A stretch of DNA of 64,000 nucleotides from Gammaproteobacteria bacterium (GTDB lineage Bacteria > Pseudomonadota > Gammaproteobacteria > Xanthomonadales > Wenzhouxiangellaceae): contig PWYW01000029.1 in NCBI GenBank assembly GCA_003567685.1, forward strand, positions 17,122 to 81,121, given 5' to 3'. The notes below the pieces were generated by a model. The model searched no databases, was not told the DNA's origin, and saw nothing but the letters and a program-made list of their open reading frames with translations. Of the stretch, positions 18,528 to 27,360 are shown piece by piece (position 1 is the stretch's first letter; the number at the start of each line of letters is the position of its first letter). A program made the position numbers and the translations under genes.

Positions 18528-19941
18528 ACAGCTATGGGCAGGTCTTTATTGCCCACGCTTGGCGCTGGACAGTGCCTGGCAAGCCATTGAGGTGAACCGC
18601 CCCACGGCCGTTCATTATGGCCAGGGCGAACAGGTCCGGATCCTTCAGGTCAATACCAAGGCGCAGGCTGGCGGTGTTCAGCCAGGCCAGACCCTGGCCA
18701 GCGCCCTGGCCATCCTGCCGACGCTGCACACCCGGCCACGTCAGCCAGCCCAGGAACGAATGGCCCTGGAGCAACTGGCCAGTTGCGCCTATACCCATAG
18801 TCATCAAGTGGTACTGTGCCCTCCCGATGGCTTGCTGCTGGAAATTGGCGGCAGCCGGCGGTTGCGCGGCGGCCTGAAGCCGCTGCTGGACGAACTGCAA
18901 TCCAGCATTGCGGCGTTGGGGTTCAGCATCCGCATCGGCCTGGCACCGTTCCCAGCCACGGCGCAGCTGTTCAGCCGGCTCGGCCTTAAAGCGCTGGATC
19001 AGTCCAAGGCACTAAGGAAACTGCATGCGCTGACACCCCGGCAACTGGCACTGGAGCCGGCCTGGCTGCGGTCGCTGGAGGGCTGTGGCCTGGAACGACT
19101 GGACCAGGTTCTTGCCCTGCCGACGTCTGAACGCGCGCGGCGCTTCGGTCCAGGGCTGAACGACTACCTGAGCCAGATCAGCGGTTGCGCCCAGGCCACG
19201 CCCGCGACCTGGCAACCGGCACCGCGTTTTCAGTTGCGTCTGGAACTGCCCCAGGCCACCGCGCAAACCCAGGCCTTGATGTTTGCCTGCAAACGCGCCC
19301 TGACCAGCCTGCAACACTGGCTCGAAGTGCGCGATCATGGCCTGACCCGGCTCGATATTGGCCTTGAGCGCGAGGACCAGGGCCCAGCATTGTCCACCCA
19401 TGTCGCGCTGTCGCGAACCGGTTTTGATCACCGGCGCCTGCTGGAACTGATCGACCTGAAACTGGGCGCACTGACGCTGCCGGCCGCCATCCAGGCCCTG
19501 ACCTTCCGCGCCGACAGCACGGCAACCCATCGGCCACCCCAGGCTGACTTGTTCAGCGGCCACAATCGGGGCGATGCCTGGCCCGCCCTGCTCGACCGCC
19601 TGCGTAGCCGTATCGACAACCAGGATCTGGTTGGCATCACCGATTGCCCCGACCATCGCCCGGAAAAAGCCTGGGCCTGGACGCTACCGGGCGAAAACGC
19701 CAGACAAGCAACCATTTGCTCGCAGCCCCGCCCCAGCTGGCTATTGCCAACGCCCAGGCCCTGTCGCTCAGACCGACTTGAATTGATCGACGGCCCCGAG
19801 CGCATCGAGAGCGGCTGGTGGGATGGCCAGGACTGCCGTCGAGACTACTGGACGGCAATCGACAACAACGGCCTTAAACTCTGGGTCTTTGAAGAGTTCA
19901 AGCCACGTAGCGGCTGGTTCATTCACGGAATCTTTGAGTAG
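18520..19941 (+). CDS. imuB: ImuB, Y-family polymerase-like protein
   Basis: A 473-residue Y-family polymerase relative. The N-terminus GLYCPRLALDSAWQA replaces the D-x-D-x-F-Y-A-S-V-E metal motif of active DinB, so it is expected to be catalytically dead and to act as a clamp-binding scaffold. A beta-clamp motif QADLF lies near residue 341. In most genomes imuB is followed by dnaE2 (imuC). Here the next gene is a response regulator, so the polymerase must be elsewhere or absent. Confidence 0.88.
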   Translation: MAEQLWAGLYCPRLALDSAWQAIEVNRPTAVHYGQGEQVRILQVNTKAQAGGVQPGQTLASALAILPTLHTRPRQPAQERMALEQLASCAYTHSHQVVLCPPDGLLLEIGGSRRLRGGLKPLLDELQSSIAALGFSIRIGLAPFPATAQLFSRLGLKALDQSKALRKLHALTPRQLALEPAWLRSLEGCGLERLDQVLALPTSERARRFGPGLNDYLSQISGCAQATPATWQPAPRFQLRLELPQATAQTQALMFACKRALTSLQHWLEVRDHGLTRLDIGLEREDQGPALSTHVALSRTGFDHRRLLELIDLKLGALTLPAAIQALTFRADSTATHRPPQADLFSGHNRGDAWPALLDRLRSRIDNQDLVGITDCPDHRPEKAWAWTLPGENARQATICSQPRPSWLLPTPRPCRSDRLELIDGPERIESGWWDGQDCRRDYWTAIDNNGLKLWVFEEFKPRSGWFIHGIFE

Positions 19942-20083
19942 TGCCATCGGCTTTGCCAACGTCGAGACATACTAGTACCTGCATAAGTATTACTCCCGAC
20001 TTGATTGCAACAAGCACTTGTCGCACAATGAAAAATCGCGGCGGATTCGACAGGCTTCCCGCCGATTCACTGGGGTTTGCACC

Positions 20084-21007
20084 ATGCTCAAGGCTACAAG
20101 GAACGCACCGCCCGGCAAGCGAGTTCTGTTCGTCGATGACTCGCGCCTCATGCGTTATGCCGGCGGCCGGTTTCTCGACCAGAAGTGCGACCTGATCATG
20201 GCAGAAAACGGCGAACAGGCTTGGGAGCTCCTTAACGAAGATCGTCAAATCGGCTTGGTTTTTACCGACCTGATGATGCCGGTCATGGACGGCCATGAGC
20301 TGATTCGCACCATCCGCTCGTGCCGCCATCAGCGCATCCGGCAAATGCCCGTGCTGGCAGTTACTGGCAGCGAAGAAGCCAACGCACGGGAGAAGGCTCT
20401 GGCTGCCGGCGCAACCGCCTTTATTCCCAAGCCCTTCAGCGCCGACGACTTGAGCAGCGCGCTCAAAATTCATCTGCACGGTGAAATCCCCGACCCGGAA
20501 CTGGTCATGCGCGGCGGCGGACAACAGCCCGACCACCCCATGTTCAAACAACTTCCAGAGCCCGATTATTACTATTTGCGTATTGAGCAAGCCTTTGCGT
20601 TCCATGTGCGCCAGAGCCTGGATTTGGCATTGATGCATGTCAAACTCAGCAACCATGAGCACCTGGCCCAGCGTTTTGGACAGGCCTGGGCACGGGCCAT
20701 CATGCGAAACCTGCGCTATTTCCTGCTACGTGAATTGAGGCAGGACGACTCGGTTCATCAGACCGGTGATGATCTTTACAGCGTGATCTTGATGGGCACC
20801 CATAAAGCCGGTGCCCGGGCGCTGGTCAGCCGTTTGCGACGTGCCCTGTCCGGGGCGAAAATTCGCTTTGCCAGCCAGGAGATCGAGCTGGCCGTACGTT
20901 TCGGCATCCAGTTCCCCGATCTGGTCAGGGACGATTCACCGGCCAAGCTGCTGGCCGCTGCCCACTCCCTGTTTGACTTCAACAGCCAGATTTCGCGCAT
21001 CCGCTAG
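20084..21007 (+). CDS. Receiver-domain protein with degenerate GGDEF domain
   Basis: A 307-residue protein. Residues about 12-135 form a CheY-like receiver: VLFVDDSRLMR, phospho-acceptor Asp62 in VFTDLMMPVMDG, and Lys in FIPKPFSADDL. After a linker, about 130 residues have the layout of a GGDEF diguanylate cyclase, but the signature is T-G-D-D-L (residues 227-231) in VHQTGDDLYSVIL. Cyclase activity is therefore unlikely; a GTP- or protein-binding role is possible. ATG at 20084 was preferred to an upstream TTG at 20018. The HAD gene follows after 7 bases. Confidence 0.75.
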   Translation: MLKATRNAPPGKRVLFVDDSRLMRYAGGRFLDQKCDLIMAENGEQAWELLNEDRQIGLVFTDLMMPVMDGHELIRTIRSCRHQRIRQMPVLAVTGSEEANAREKALAAGATAFIPKPFSADDLSSALKIHLHGEIPDPELVMRGGGQQPDHPMFKQLPEPDYYYLRIEQAFAFHVRQSLDLALMHVKLSNHEHLAQRFGQAWARAIMRNLRYFLLRELRQDDSVHQTGDDLYSVILMGTHKAGARALVSRLRRALSGAKIRFASQEIELAVRFGIQFPDLVRDDSPAKLLAAAHSLFDFNSQISRIR

Positions 21008-21014
21008 ACACCTC

Positions 21015-21671
21015 ATGGCACTTCGCTTTGATGCCGCCATTTTCGACATGGACGGCCTGCTTATCGATTCCGAACCCTTGTGGCAAGAGGCAGAAATCCA
21101 CTGTTTCCGCGCGCTCGGCGTGCCTGTTACCCGCAAATTGTGTCGTGAAAGTGCCGGCCGACGGCTGGATGAAGTGATTGCGCTCTGGCATGACCGCTTT
21201 GGCTGGGAAGGCCCCAGCCAGGACGAGATGGTTCAACGCGTGCTGGCAGAGGTAAGCCGACTCATCCTCGAACGTGGCCAACCGCTACCCGGCGTTCATG
21301 GTTTGATGGACGAGCTGAAAAACCAGGGTCTGACGCTGGCGATTGCCTCCTCTTCCCCACCCGAACTGATCACGGCGGTTATCGACAAGCTGGAGCTGGC
21401 CGACAAGCTGGAGCTCTTCCATTCCGGCACCGCCGAGCGCCGTGGCAAACCGGACCCGGCGGTATTTCTGTCGACCGCCCGACGATTGGAGGTGGAGCCC
21501 GCTCGCTGCCTGGTGTTCGAAGACGCGCCGGCCGGTGTGCTGGCCGGCCATCGCGCGGGCATGACCGTGATTGCCGTGCCATCGGTGTTCGAGCTGGATG
21601 ACCCCGGCTTTGAGAAAGCAGACCAAGTGCTCGCAAGCCTGGAAGACTTCAGGCTCGATGCGTTGGATTGA
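21015..21671 (+). CDS. HAD-family sugar-phosphate phosphatase (HxpB/YniC-like)
   Basis: A 218-residue HAD hydrolase with a helical cap. Motif I is FDMDGLLIDSEP (nucleophile Asp11, acid/base Asp13), motif II is IASSSP, the Lys motif is RRGKPDPAVFL, and motif III is CLVFEDAPAGVLAG. The combination resembles 2-deoxyglucose-6-phosphate phosphatases such as HxpB. Substrate is inferred from family only. ATG at 21015 follows the upstream gene by 7 bases; reading further upstream would put it in another frame of that gene. Confidence 0.85.
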   Translation: MALRFDAAIFDMDGLLIDSEPLWQEAEIHCFRALGVPVTRKLCRESAGRRLDEVIALWHDRFGWEGPSQDEMVQRVLAEVSRLILERGQPLPGVHGLMDELKNQGLTLAIASSSPPELITAVIDKLELADKLELFHSGTAERRGKPDPAVFLSTARRLEVEPARCLVFEDAPAGVLAGHRAGMTVIAVPSVFELDDPGFEKADQVLASLEDFRLDALD

Positions 21672-21694
21672 TTGGCTAAACCGCAGACATCGGC

Positions 21695-22435
21695 TCAATC
21701 AGCCGGCGCGTCTGCCGGGCCCTGGCCGATCCACGGTTCAAACGGCCAGTCACTGCCGGACTGCATGGCCAACAGGGCTGCACGCTCGCGCTGCTCGATA
21801 GTGCCCAGGAAATGTTCAGCGCCGCTCAAGGCCCCAAATGCACTCATGCCGCGCTGCAGAAAGCCATGCAGCGCACCGAACCCCGCCATTTCGGCCGGCC
21901 CCTGCATCATTCGAAGCAATTGCCGGACCATCGGTTTCTTGACCGTTTCGTCCAGCAGCTCGCCCAACTCAACAATCAGGTCGATCTGTTCCTGGCGGCC
22001 TGCCCAGTCGCCGTCGCTGCGGTAGGCAACCGCATAGGCCGGCTGGTCCAGCCGCTGATCGAGCGGCAACAGCGCAGACAAGGTCAAATCAAACTCCAGA
22101 CTGACCGCCTGCAATCTCAAGGCCTCGCCGATGGCATGCAGCAGGTGTCCCGGCAGGAAACGCCGCATGACCGGTACAACACGAGCCAACTGGTGATCGC
22201 GCGATTCCACATCACGACCGCCGTAGAGCTCATCAAGAAAAAACTCGCAGGCCTGGCTGGACTCGGGGTCAGCGGCCAGATCGGCATAGGTTTCGTCCAG
22301 TCGCCGGCGCTGCCATTGCTGCAGCCGGTCGAGCGATGCCCGGTCATCCGCCGGCAAGGCATCGATACGCGCTGCCAGCTGCTGGTTGCGCTCGATCTGG
22401 ACCTTCAAATGGTCAACGGCTGTGCGCTTGCTCAC
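21695..22435 (-). CDS. Conserved hypothetical protein with FFLDELYGGRD motif
   Basis: Function not recognised. The 246 residues look mainly helical, with no signal peptide or membrane segment. The stretch ACEFFLDELYGGRDVESRDHQLARVVPVMRRFLPGHLLHAIGEAL is rich in conserved-looking residues and recalls a gammaproteobacterial family of unknown function; the exact family name is not certain. The start overlaps the peroxiredoxin stop (ATGA type), so the two are translationally coupled. Confidence 0.7.
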   Translation of the reverse strand: MSKRTAVDHLKVQIERNQQLAARIDALPADDRASLDRLQQWQRRRLDETYADLAADPESSQACEFFLDELYGGRDVESRDHQLARVVPVMRRFLPGHLLHAIGEALRLQAVSLEFDLTLSALLPLDQRLDQPAYAVAYRSDGDWAGRQEQIDLIVELGELLDETVKKPMVRQLLRMMQGPAEMAGFGALHGFLQRGMSAFGALSGAEHFLGTIEQRERAALLAMQSGSDWPFEPWIGQGPADAPAD

Positions 22436-22875
22436 AACGATTCAATCGCTTGCAACAATTCATCGCGCTTGCGCCGGAACACCGCAACGGCTTCAACGTG
22501 GCGGTAGCGAACCGTGTGCGACTCATCCAGAAGAAAGACGCCGCGCTTCATTCCGATCAGTCCCTTGCAGCCGTACTGTTCGGCAACGGCCAGGTCAGGA
22601 TCACTCAGCAGCACGAAAGGAAGCTGATGTTTGTCCCTGAATGCCCGGTGCGAGGCTTCATCATCGGCGCTGATGCCGACCACCTGAACGCCCAGATCAG
22701 CGAACTGTTCAACGCCATCGCGATAGTCGCAAAGCTGACGCGTGCACACCGGCGTATCATCACCGGGATAAAACACCAGCAGCAGGCGCTGACCCCGCTG
22801 ATCCGACAAGCTGAACGCTTGTCCGTCGGCGTCGGTCAGGGTGAAATCGGGCGCGGATTGATCAAGTTCGGGCAT
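22432..22875 (-). CDS. Peroxiredoxin, BCP/AhpC-TSA type
   Basis: A 147-residue thiol peroxidase that should reduce peroxides using thioredoxin. The peroxidatic site is FYPGDDTPVCTRQLCDYRD. The first Cys is peroxidatic, and the second, five residues later, is placed as the resolving Cys in BCP-like 1-helix types. ATG at 22875 begins MPELDQSAPDFTLTD with GAGGA about 6 bases upstream. Operon with the following unknown gene. Confidence 0.9.
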   Translation of the reverse strand: MPELDQSAPDFTLTDADGQAFSLSDQRGQRLLLVFYPGDDTPVCTRQLCDYRDGVEQFADLGVQVVGISADDEASHRAFRDKHQLPFVLLSDPDLAVAEQYGCKGLIGMKRGVFLLDESHTVRYRHVEAVAVFRRKRDELLQAIESL

Positions 22876-23020
22876 GTAAATTCCTCGCTGATGGCGCTGC
22901 CATACTGGAATGTATGGTGTCTGCATTATAATGAGACCAAGAGGGTTTAATGTTCAGGGCAACCCAACCTTCCGGTGCCCTGCGCTGGGCAAACCCACCG
23001 ACAGACCAAGGACTATAGCC

Positions 23021-24247
23021 ATGCTGAAACTCACCCAAGCCCGCGCTGCCTCACGTGAAGAACGTAGGCCGGTCATTGGGCTGGCCATCGCCGGCGGTGG
23101 TCCCCTGGGCGCGATTTATGAACTGGGCGTGCTGCAGGCCCTGGATGAGGCCATTGACGGCCTGCATATGCACGAGCTGGATATTTACGTGGGGGTGAGC
23201 TCTGGCTCCTTTCTGACGGCGAGCCTGGCCAACCAGGTCACCACCACTCAGATGAGCCGGATCTTCATGAATTCGCCGGACGCCGAATTCGGCTTCCAAC
23301 CCGAGCTTTTTCTCAAGCCGGCGCTACGCGAATACCTTGACCGCGCGCTGACCCTGCCACGAGTTGTTCTTGACCTGCTGGTCGAGGCGATTCGCCACCC
23401 CAACCGCATTACTCACCTGGAAAGCATCGAAGGCATTTCCCGTCTGGTACCCACCGGGTTGTTCGATAATCAGATGATCGAGCACTTCCTGAGCCGCGTG
23501 CTGTCCCGCGATGGTCGCAGCAACGATTTTCGGTCTTTGAACGCCCAGCTTCGCATCGTCGCGGTCGACCTCGACAGCGGCCAGGCGGTGCGCTTTGGTG
23601 AAGCCGGATTCGACCACGTACCGATTTCTCGCGCTGTCCAGGCCTCGGCCGCCCTGCCCGGCCTTTACCCACCGGTGGAAATCGATGGCCGCTACTACGT
23701 GGATGGCGCGCTTCGCCGTACTTTGCATGCTTCGGTGGCGCTCAAGCAGGGCGCCGACTTGCTGATCGGCATCAACCCGCTGGTGCCCTACGACGACCCG
23801 CTCCGACCGGCCTTCAATGGCAAGGACCAGCGCAGCCGAATGATCAAGGGCGGCCTGCCGGTAGTGCTGTCACAGACTTTCCGGGCACTCATTCAGTCGC
23901 GAATGCAAGTCGGCCTGGCCAAGTACGAAAACGAGTATCCGGGCTCGGGCATGATGCTGGTCGAGCCCAACCGCAACGACGAGCAGATGTTTTTTACCAA
24001 CGTGTTCAGCTACTCGTCGCGACGCGAACTGGTTGACCACGCTTACCAGACCACCCGTGCCGAGCTGCTTGCCCGCGCTGATGATCTGGAACCATTCCTG
24101 GAGACCTACGGGCTCGGCCTCAATCGCGAACTGTTGGGTCGACAGCGAAGCTTCCATGAGGCGCTGAAGCTCGACCCCGCCTACCTTGCACCGGTGGGCA
24201 ACCAGCTGGCGCGTGGTCTGGATCGACTCGAAAAACTGCTCCGCTAG
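23021..24247 (+). CDS. Patatin-like phospholipase
   Basis: A 408-residue patatin-family lipid acyl hydrolase. The catalytic elements are the oxyanion loop GGGPLG (residues 25-30), the nucleophile Ser60 in GVSSG, and the dyad Asp228 in VDGAL. There is no signal peptide, so it acts in the cytoplasm or on internal lipid. AAGGA lies about 8 bases before the ATG. It stands beside acyl-CoA reductase, ACBP, phasin and wax ester synthase genes, so hydrolysis of stored neutral lipid or of membrane lipid to supply acyl chains is a reasonable guess. Confidence 0.85.
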   Translation: MLKLTQARAASREERRPVIGLAIAGGGPLGAIYELGVLQALDEAIDGLHMHELDIYVGVSSGSFLTASLANQVTTTQMSRIFMNSPDAEFGFQPELFLKPALREYLDRALTLPRVVLDLLVEAIRHPNRITHLESIEGISRLVPTGLFDNQMIEHFLSRVLSRDGRSNDFRSLNAQLRIVAVDLDSGQAVRFGEAGFDHVPISRAVQASAALPGLYPPVEIDGRYYVDGALRRTLHASVALKQGADLLIGINPLVPYDDPLRPAFNGKDQRSRMIKGGLPVVLSQTFRALIQSRMQVGLAKYENEYPGSGMMLVEPNRNDEQMFFTNVFSYSSRRELVDHAYQTTRAELLARADDLEPFLETYGLGLNRELLGRQRSFHEALKLDPAYLAPVGNQLARGLDRLEKLLR

Positions 24248-24315
24248 CCCATGGCCGGCCCGACATTGCGGGCCAGCCGAACGATTTACCCGGCAGGTTT
24301 GTAAACCATTACCGC

Positions 24316-26307
24316 TTACCAGTGAATGCCGCGCATCAGGGAGGCGAAGGCGACCTGCTCCTGGGTCGGGCGCTCGTCCCGGCTGCTGCCCTTCTCGCCC
24401 TTGGCAGCGGCTGAATCCGGGAACATGCGGAAGGCCGAGTTCATCACGATCTCGGCTGATTTCGGTGCGACCGCATGCAGCACCTGGGCAAAGATTCCCA
24501 GGCGCGTGGCAATCCGCTGTGGCCGGAAAATCACGGCCTGCTTGACCATGTCAGCGGCATCCTCCGGGGTAATGGTCGGCACCGATTCGTAAATCTTGGT
24601 CGGCGCGATCATCGGCGTTCGAACCAGCGGCATGTTGATGGTGGTAAACGAGACACCCGTATCGTTGAACTCCGAGGCCGCGCACCGCGAAAAGGCGTCC
24701 AGCGCGGCCTTGGAGGCCACGTAGGCCGAAAAGCGCGGGGCATTGGTCAAAACGCCAATCGAGGAAATATTGATCACCTGGCCCCGGCGGCGCTCGGTCA
24801 TGCTGGGCAAGAAGCCCATGATCAGCTTCAGGGCACCGAAGTAGTTCAGCTGCATGCAACGCTCGAAGTCGTGGAAGCGGTCATAGGACAAGGCAATCGA
24901 GCGGCGAATCGAACGACCGGCGTTATTGACCAGGATGTCGATGCCGCCATGGTCGGCCAGCACCTGCTTGACCAGGCGCTCGGCATCGTCCAGGTCGGCA
25001 AGGTCGCAGGTGTAGGTAAACACCGTGCCGCCTTCGGCCTCAATCTCGGCCTTGGTTTCCAGCAGGGCCTCTTCGCCACGCGCCACCGCGATCACCTTGG
25101 CGCCGGCCTGGCCCATCATCATGGCCGTGGCCTTGCCGATACCCGAGGACGCCCCGGTAATCAGCACCAGCTTGTCACGCACCTGACCCGACAGTGACCG
25201 GTCGATGAACAACTCAGGATCCAGGTGGCGCTCCCAGTAATCCCAAAGGACCCAGGCATATTGATCCAGCGATGGCACGGAAATACCCGAGCCCTTCAAC
25301 GCGCGTTCGGTTTCACGGGCATCGAAATTCGTCGGGTAGTTGAAGAAGCCGAGCATGTCCTTGGGAATTCCCAGATCAGACAGCACCTGCTGAATTATTC
25401 GCCTTACCGGCGGCAACATGGCCAGGCCCTGCTTGACCGGCGACGGAATGAACGAGAACAAGCGAGCGTCGATGCGCATCGACATCAGCGGGGCATGGGC
25501 CGCCTCGGCAAACAGGTTCATGACTTCGCCGATACGCTTGGGGTTCGGATCGGTCAGATGAAAGCACTGGCCATCCAGCTTGGGCTTGTGGGCAATGTGA
25601 TCCATGGCCGCGGCCACGAAGTCAACGGGGACGATATTGATGCGCCCCCCTTCCAGACCCAGGGTAGGAACCCAGGGCGGCAACATGCGGCGCATTTTCT
25701 GGATCAGCTTGAAGAAATAGTATGGCCCGTCGATCTTGTCGATTTCACCAGTCTTTGAGTGACCCACCACGATACCCGGCCGATAGATGCGCCAAGGCAC
25801 ATTGCAGCTTTTTCGAACCAACCCTTCGGAATCGTGCTTGGTGCGGAAATACGGGTGGTGCAGCCCAGTGGCTTCTTCGAACATGTCTTCGCGGAAAGTA
25901 CCCTGGTAAAGCCCGGCTACGGCAATCGATGACGTGTGATGGAAACACTTCGCCGACACCGCCTCGGCAAATTGAATGGCGTGGCGGGTGCCGTCCAGGT
26001 TGGCTGCCTGATTGTCTTCGTCAGATGCCGTCAGGTCGTAAACTGCAGCCAGGTGAAAGACATGCTTGACCTTGCCCTTCATGGCGCCCAGATCGGCATC
26101 ACTGACACCCAGTCGGGGTTTGGTCAGGTCACCGGAGACGGCAACCACTCGACGGGAGTGATCTGACCATCGCTCACTGACCAACTGATTGAATTTTTTC
26201 TTCGAGCCACGGCGTACCAGCACGTGGATGGTGCCCTTCCGCTGAAGCAGTCGGTCAATCAGGTTGCGGCCGATGAAACCGGTCCCACCGGTCACGAAAT
26301 AAGTCAT
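24316..26307 (-). CDS. Alcohol-forming fatty acyl-CoA reductase
   Basis: A 663-residue two-domain reductase. The N-terminal extended SDR/NAD-binding-4 domain has TGGTGFIGR (residues 6-14) and Tyr153-x3-Lys157 (YFRTK). The C-terminal classical SDR domain has TGASSGIGK (near 384-392), NNAGRS and Tyr529-x3-Lys533 (YVASK). Length, domain order and long shared stretches (for example HDFERCMQLNYFGALKLIMG, NISSIGVLTNAPRFSAYV) resemble from memory the Marinobacter enzyme that reduces fatty acyl-CoA or acyl-ACP to fatty alcohol. It would supply the alcohol for wax esters. It is divergent from the ACBP gene, and GGGGAG precedes the ATG. Confidence 0.9.
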   Translation of the reverse strand: MTYFVTGGTGFIGRNLIDRLLQRKGTIHVLVRRGSKKKFNQLVSERWSDHSRRVVAVSGDLTKPRLGVSDADLGAMKGKVKHVFHLAAVYDLTASDEDNQAANLDGTRHAIQFAEAVSAKCFHHTSSIAVAGLYQGTFREDMFEEATGLHHPYFRTKHDSEGLVRKSCNVPWRIYRPGIVVGHSKTGEIDKIDGPYYFFKLIQKMRRMLPPWVPTLGLEGGRINIVPVDFVAAAMDHIAHKPKLDGQCFHLTDPNPKRIGEVMNLFAEAAHAPLMSMRIDARLFSFIPSPVKQGLAMLPPVRRIIQQVLSDLGIPKDMLGFFNYPTNFDARETERALKGSGISVPSLDQYAWVLWDYWERHLDPELFIDRSLSGQVRDKLVLITGASSGIGKATAMMMGQAGAKVIAVARGEEALLETKAEIEAEGGTVFTYTCDLADLDDAERLVKQVLADHGGIDILVNNAGRSIRRSIALSYDRFHDFERCMQLNYFGALKLIMGFLPSMTERRRGQVINISSIGVLTNAPRFSAYVASKAALDAFSRCAASEFNDTGVSFTTINMPLVRTPMIAPTKIYESVPTITPEDAADMVKQAVIFRPQRIATRLGIFAQVLHAVAPKSAEIVMNSAFRMFPDSAAAKGEKGSSRDERPTQEQVAFASLMRGIHW

Positions 26308-26385
26308 GCACGTTCTCCCCGAAGTTCTGATTTGTTTGGCCTAAGATACCGTTGTTGGGTTCCAGACGCCAGCGTATGCGTACTT

Positions 26386-26398
26386 GATTGACCCAATC
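26386..26398. promoter_or_regulatory. Candidate operator palindrome between FAR and ACBP genes
   Basis: GATTGACCCAATC is a perfect 5+5 inverted repeat with a 3-base centre. It covers the -35 of the candidate ACBP promoter and lies in the 154-base divergent region, so the adjacent TetR protein could bind here. Unproven. Confidence 0.35.
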
Positions 26399-26416
26399 TC
26401 GCGGCCATGCTAGAAG
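26388..26416 (+). promoter_or_regulatory. Candidate promoter of the ACBP-TetR operon
   Basis: TTGACC (26388-26393), a 17-base spacer, and TAGAAG (26411-26416) preceded by an extended TG. The start point would be about 40 bases before the ACBP ATG. Confidence 0.4.
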
Positions 26417-26461
26417 TAGCAGTATCGACCAGTTTCGGAAAATCATGGAGAAAGTCAGACA

Positions 26462-26719
26462 ATGAGCGACCTCGACGCGCAATTCAATCAGGCGGCTGCC
26501 GACGCCCAGAAGCTGCCGGAGCGACCTGACAACGACACCATGCTCAAGCTTTACGGATTGTTCAAGCAGGGCTCGCAGGGTGATGTGTCAGGTGACAAAC
26601 CCGGCTTCTTCGATTTTGTCGGCGTGGCCAAATACGAGGCCTGGGAAAAACGCCGTGGCATGAGTCAGGAAGAAGCCAAGCAGAAATACGTTGACCTGGT
26701 GAACTCGCTCAAGGGCTGA
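26462..26719 (+). CDS. Acyl-CoA-binding protein (ACBP)
   Basis: An 85-residue cytosolic protein matching the whole eukaryote-type ACBP fold: FNQAAADAQKLPERPDNDTMLKLYGLFKQGSQGDVSG, then KYEAWEKRRGMSQEEAKQKYVDLV. It holds the conserved Tyr, Lys and Trp residues of the acyl-CoA site. ACBPs bind medium and long acyl-CoA and pool or deliver them. Its position between an acyl-CoA reductase and a TetR regulator, close to wax ester synthase, fits acyl-CoA delivery for storage lipid. It is followed after 17 bases by the TetR gene. Confidence 0.93.
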   Translation: MSDLDAQFNQAAADAQKLPERPDNDTMLKLYGLFKQGSQGDVSGDKPGFFDFVGVAKYEAWEKRRGMSQEEAKQKYVDLVNSLKG

Positions 26720-26736
26720 CCAGGGCGCCCCAGGCG

Positions 26737-27360
26737 ATGGCGCGAGATACCCGACAGCGGATTCTGGATATGGCGTTGGCGCTGTTCAACGCCGACGGTG
26801 AACCCAACGTCACGACCAACCGGATCGCTGACGAAATGGACATCAGCCCGGGCAATCTGCATTACCACTTCCGCACCAAGCAGGACCTGATCGAGTCCCT
26901 TTTTTCGGCCTTCGAGACGCGAATGCTGGAACTGCTTGGGCCGGTCGACGATCAACAGCCGGATATCGAGGATATCTGGCTGTTTTTGCACCTGGTCTTC
27001 GAAACCATTGTCGAATACCGCTTCCTGTATCGCGACCTGACCGAGCTCTGCTCACGCCAGCGCAGTATCCAGCAGCGCTTCCGAGGTATTCTCAAGTTGT
27101 CGCTGGAGACTGCCCAGTCGCTGCTCGACGGCCTGCGTCGTGCCGGTCAACTGGAAGCCAGTGATACCGAGCTGAACGGCGTGGTTCGAAATATTGTGCT
27201 GATCAGCACCTTCTGGCTGGCTTTTGATGCCGTGCTCGAACGCGACGGCCAGGCCAACCCGAACCGAGCCGCATGGCAAGTCATGAGTCTGGTCGCACCC
27301 TACCTGGTTGACGACACCCGCGAGCAAATGCAGGAGCTCCTCAAGGCCTATCAGAACTAA
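26737..27360 (+). CDS. TetR-family transcriptional regulator
   Basis: A 207-residue regulator. The N-terminal helix-turn-helix is clear: TRQRILDMALALFNADG, then TTNRIADEMDISPGNLHYHFRTKQDLIESLF. The C-terminal ligand domain is helical and rich in aromatic residues, suiting a hydrophobic ligand such as acyl-CoA. It resembles TetR proteins annotated next to PHA and lipid genes. As the downstream gene of the ACBP operon it may control the divergent FAR/ACBP promoters. Confidence 0.88.
   Translation: MARDTRQRILDMALALFNADGEPNVTTNRIADEMDISPGNLHYHFRTKQDLIESLFSAFETRMLELLGPVDDQQPDIEDIWLFLHLVFETIVEYRFLYRDLTELCSRQRSIQQRFRGILKLSLETAQSLLDGLRRAGQLEASDTELNGVVRNIVLISTFWLAFDAVLERDGQANPNRAAWQVMSLVAPYLVDDTREQMQELLKAYQN

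Noticed and set aside
20018..20083. TTG start giving a 22-residue longer receiver protein
   Set aside because: There is no ribosome site, the added residues are not like a receiver N-terminus, and ATG 20084 has a purine-rich stretch at a suitable distance.
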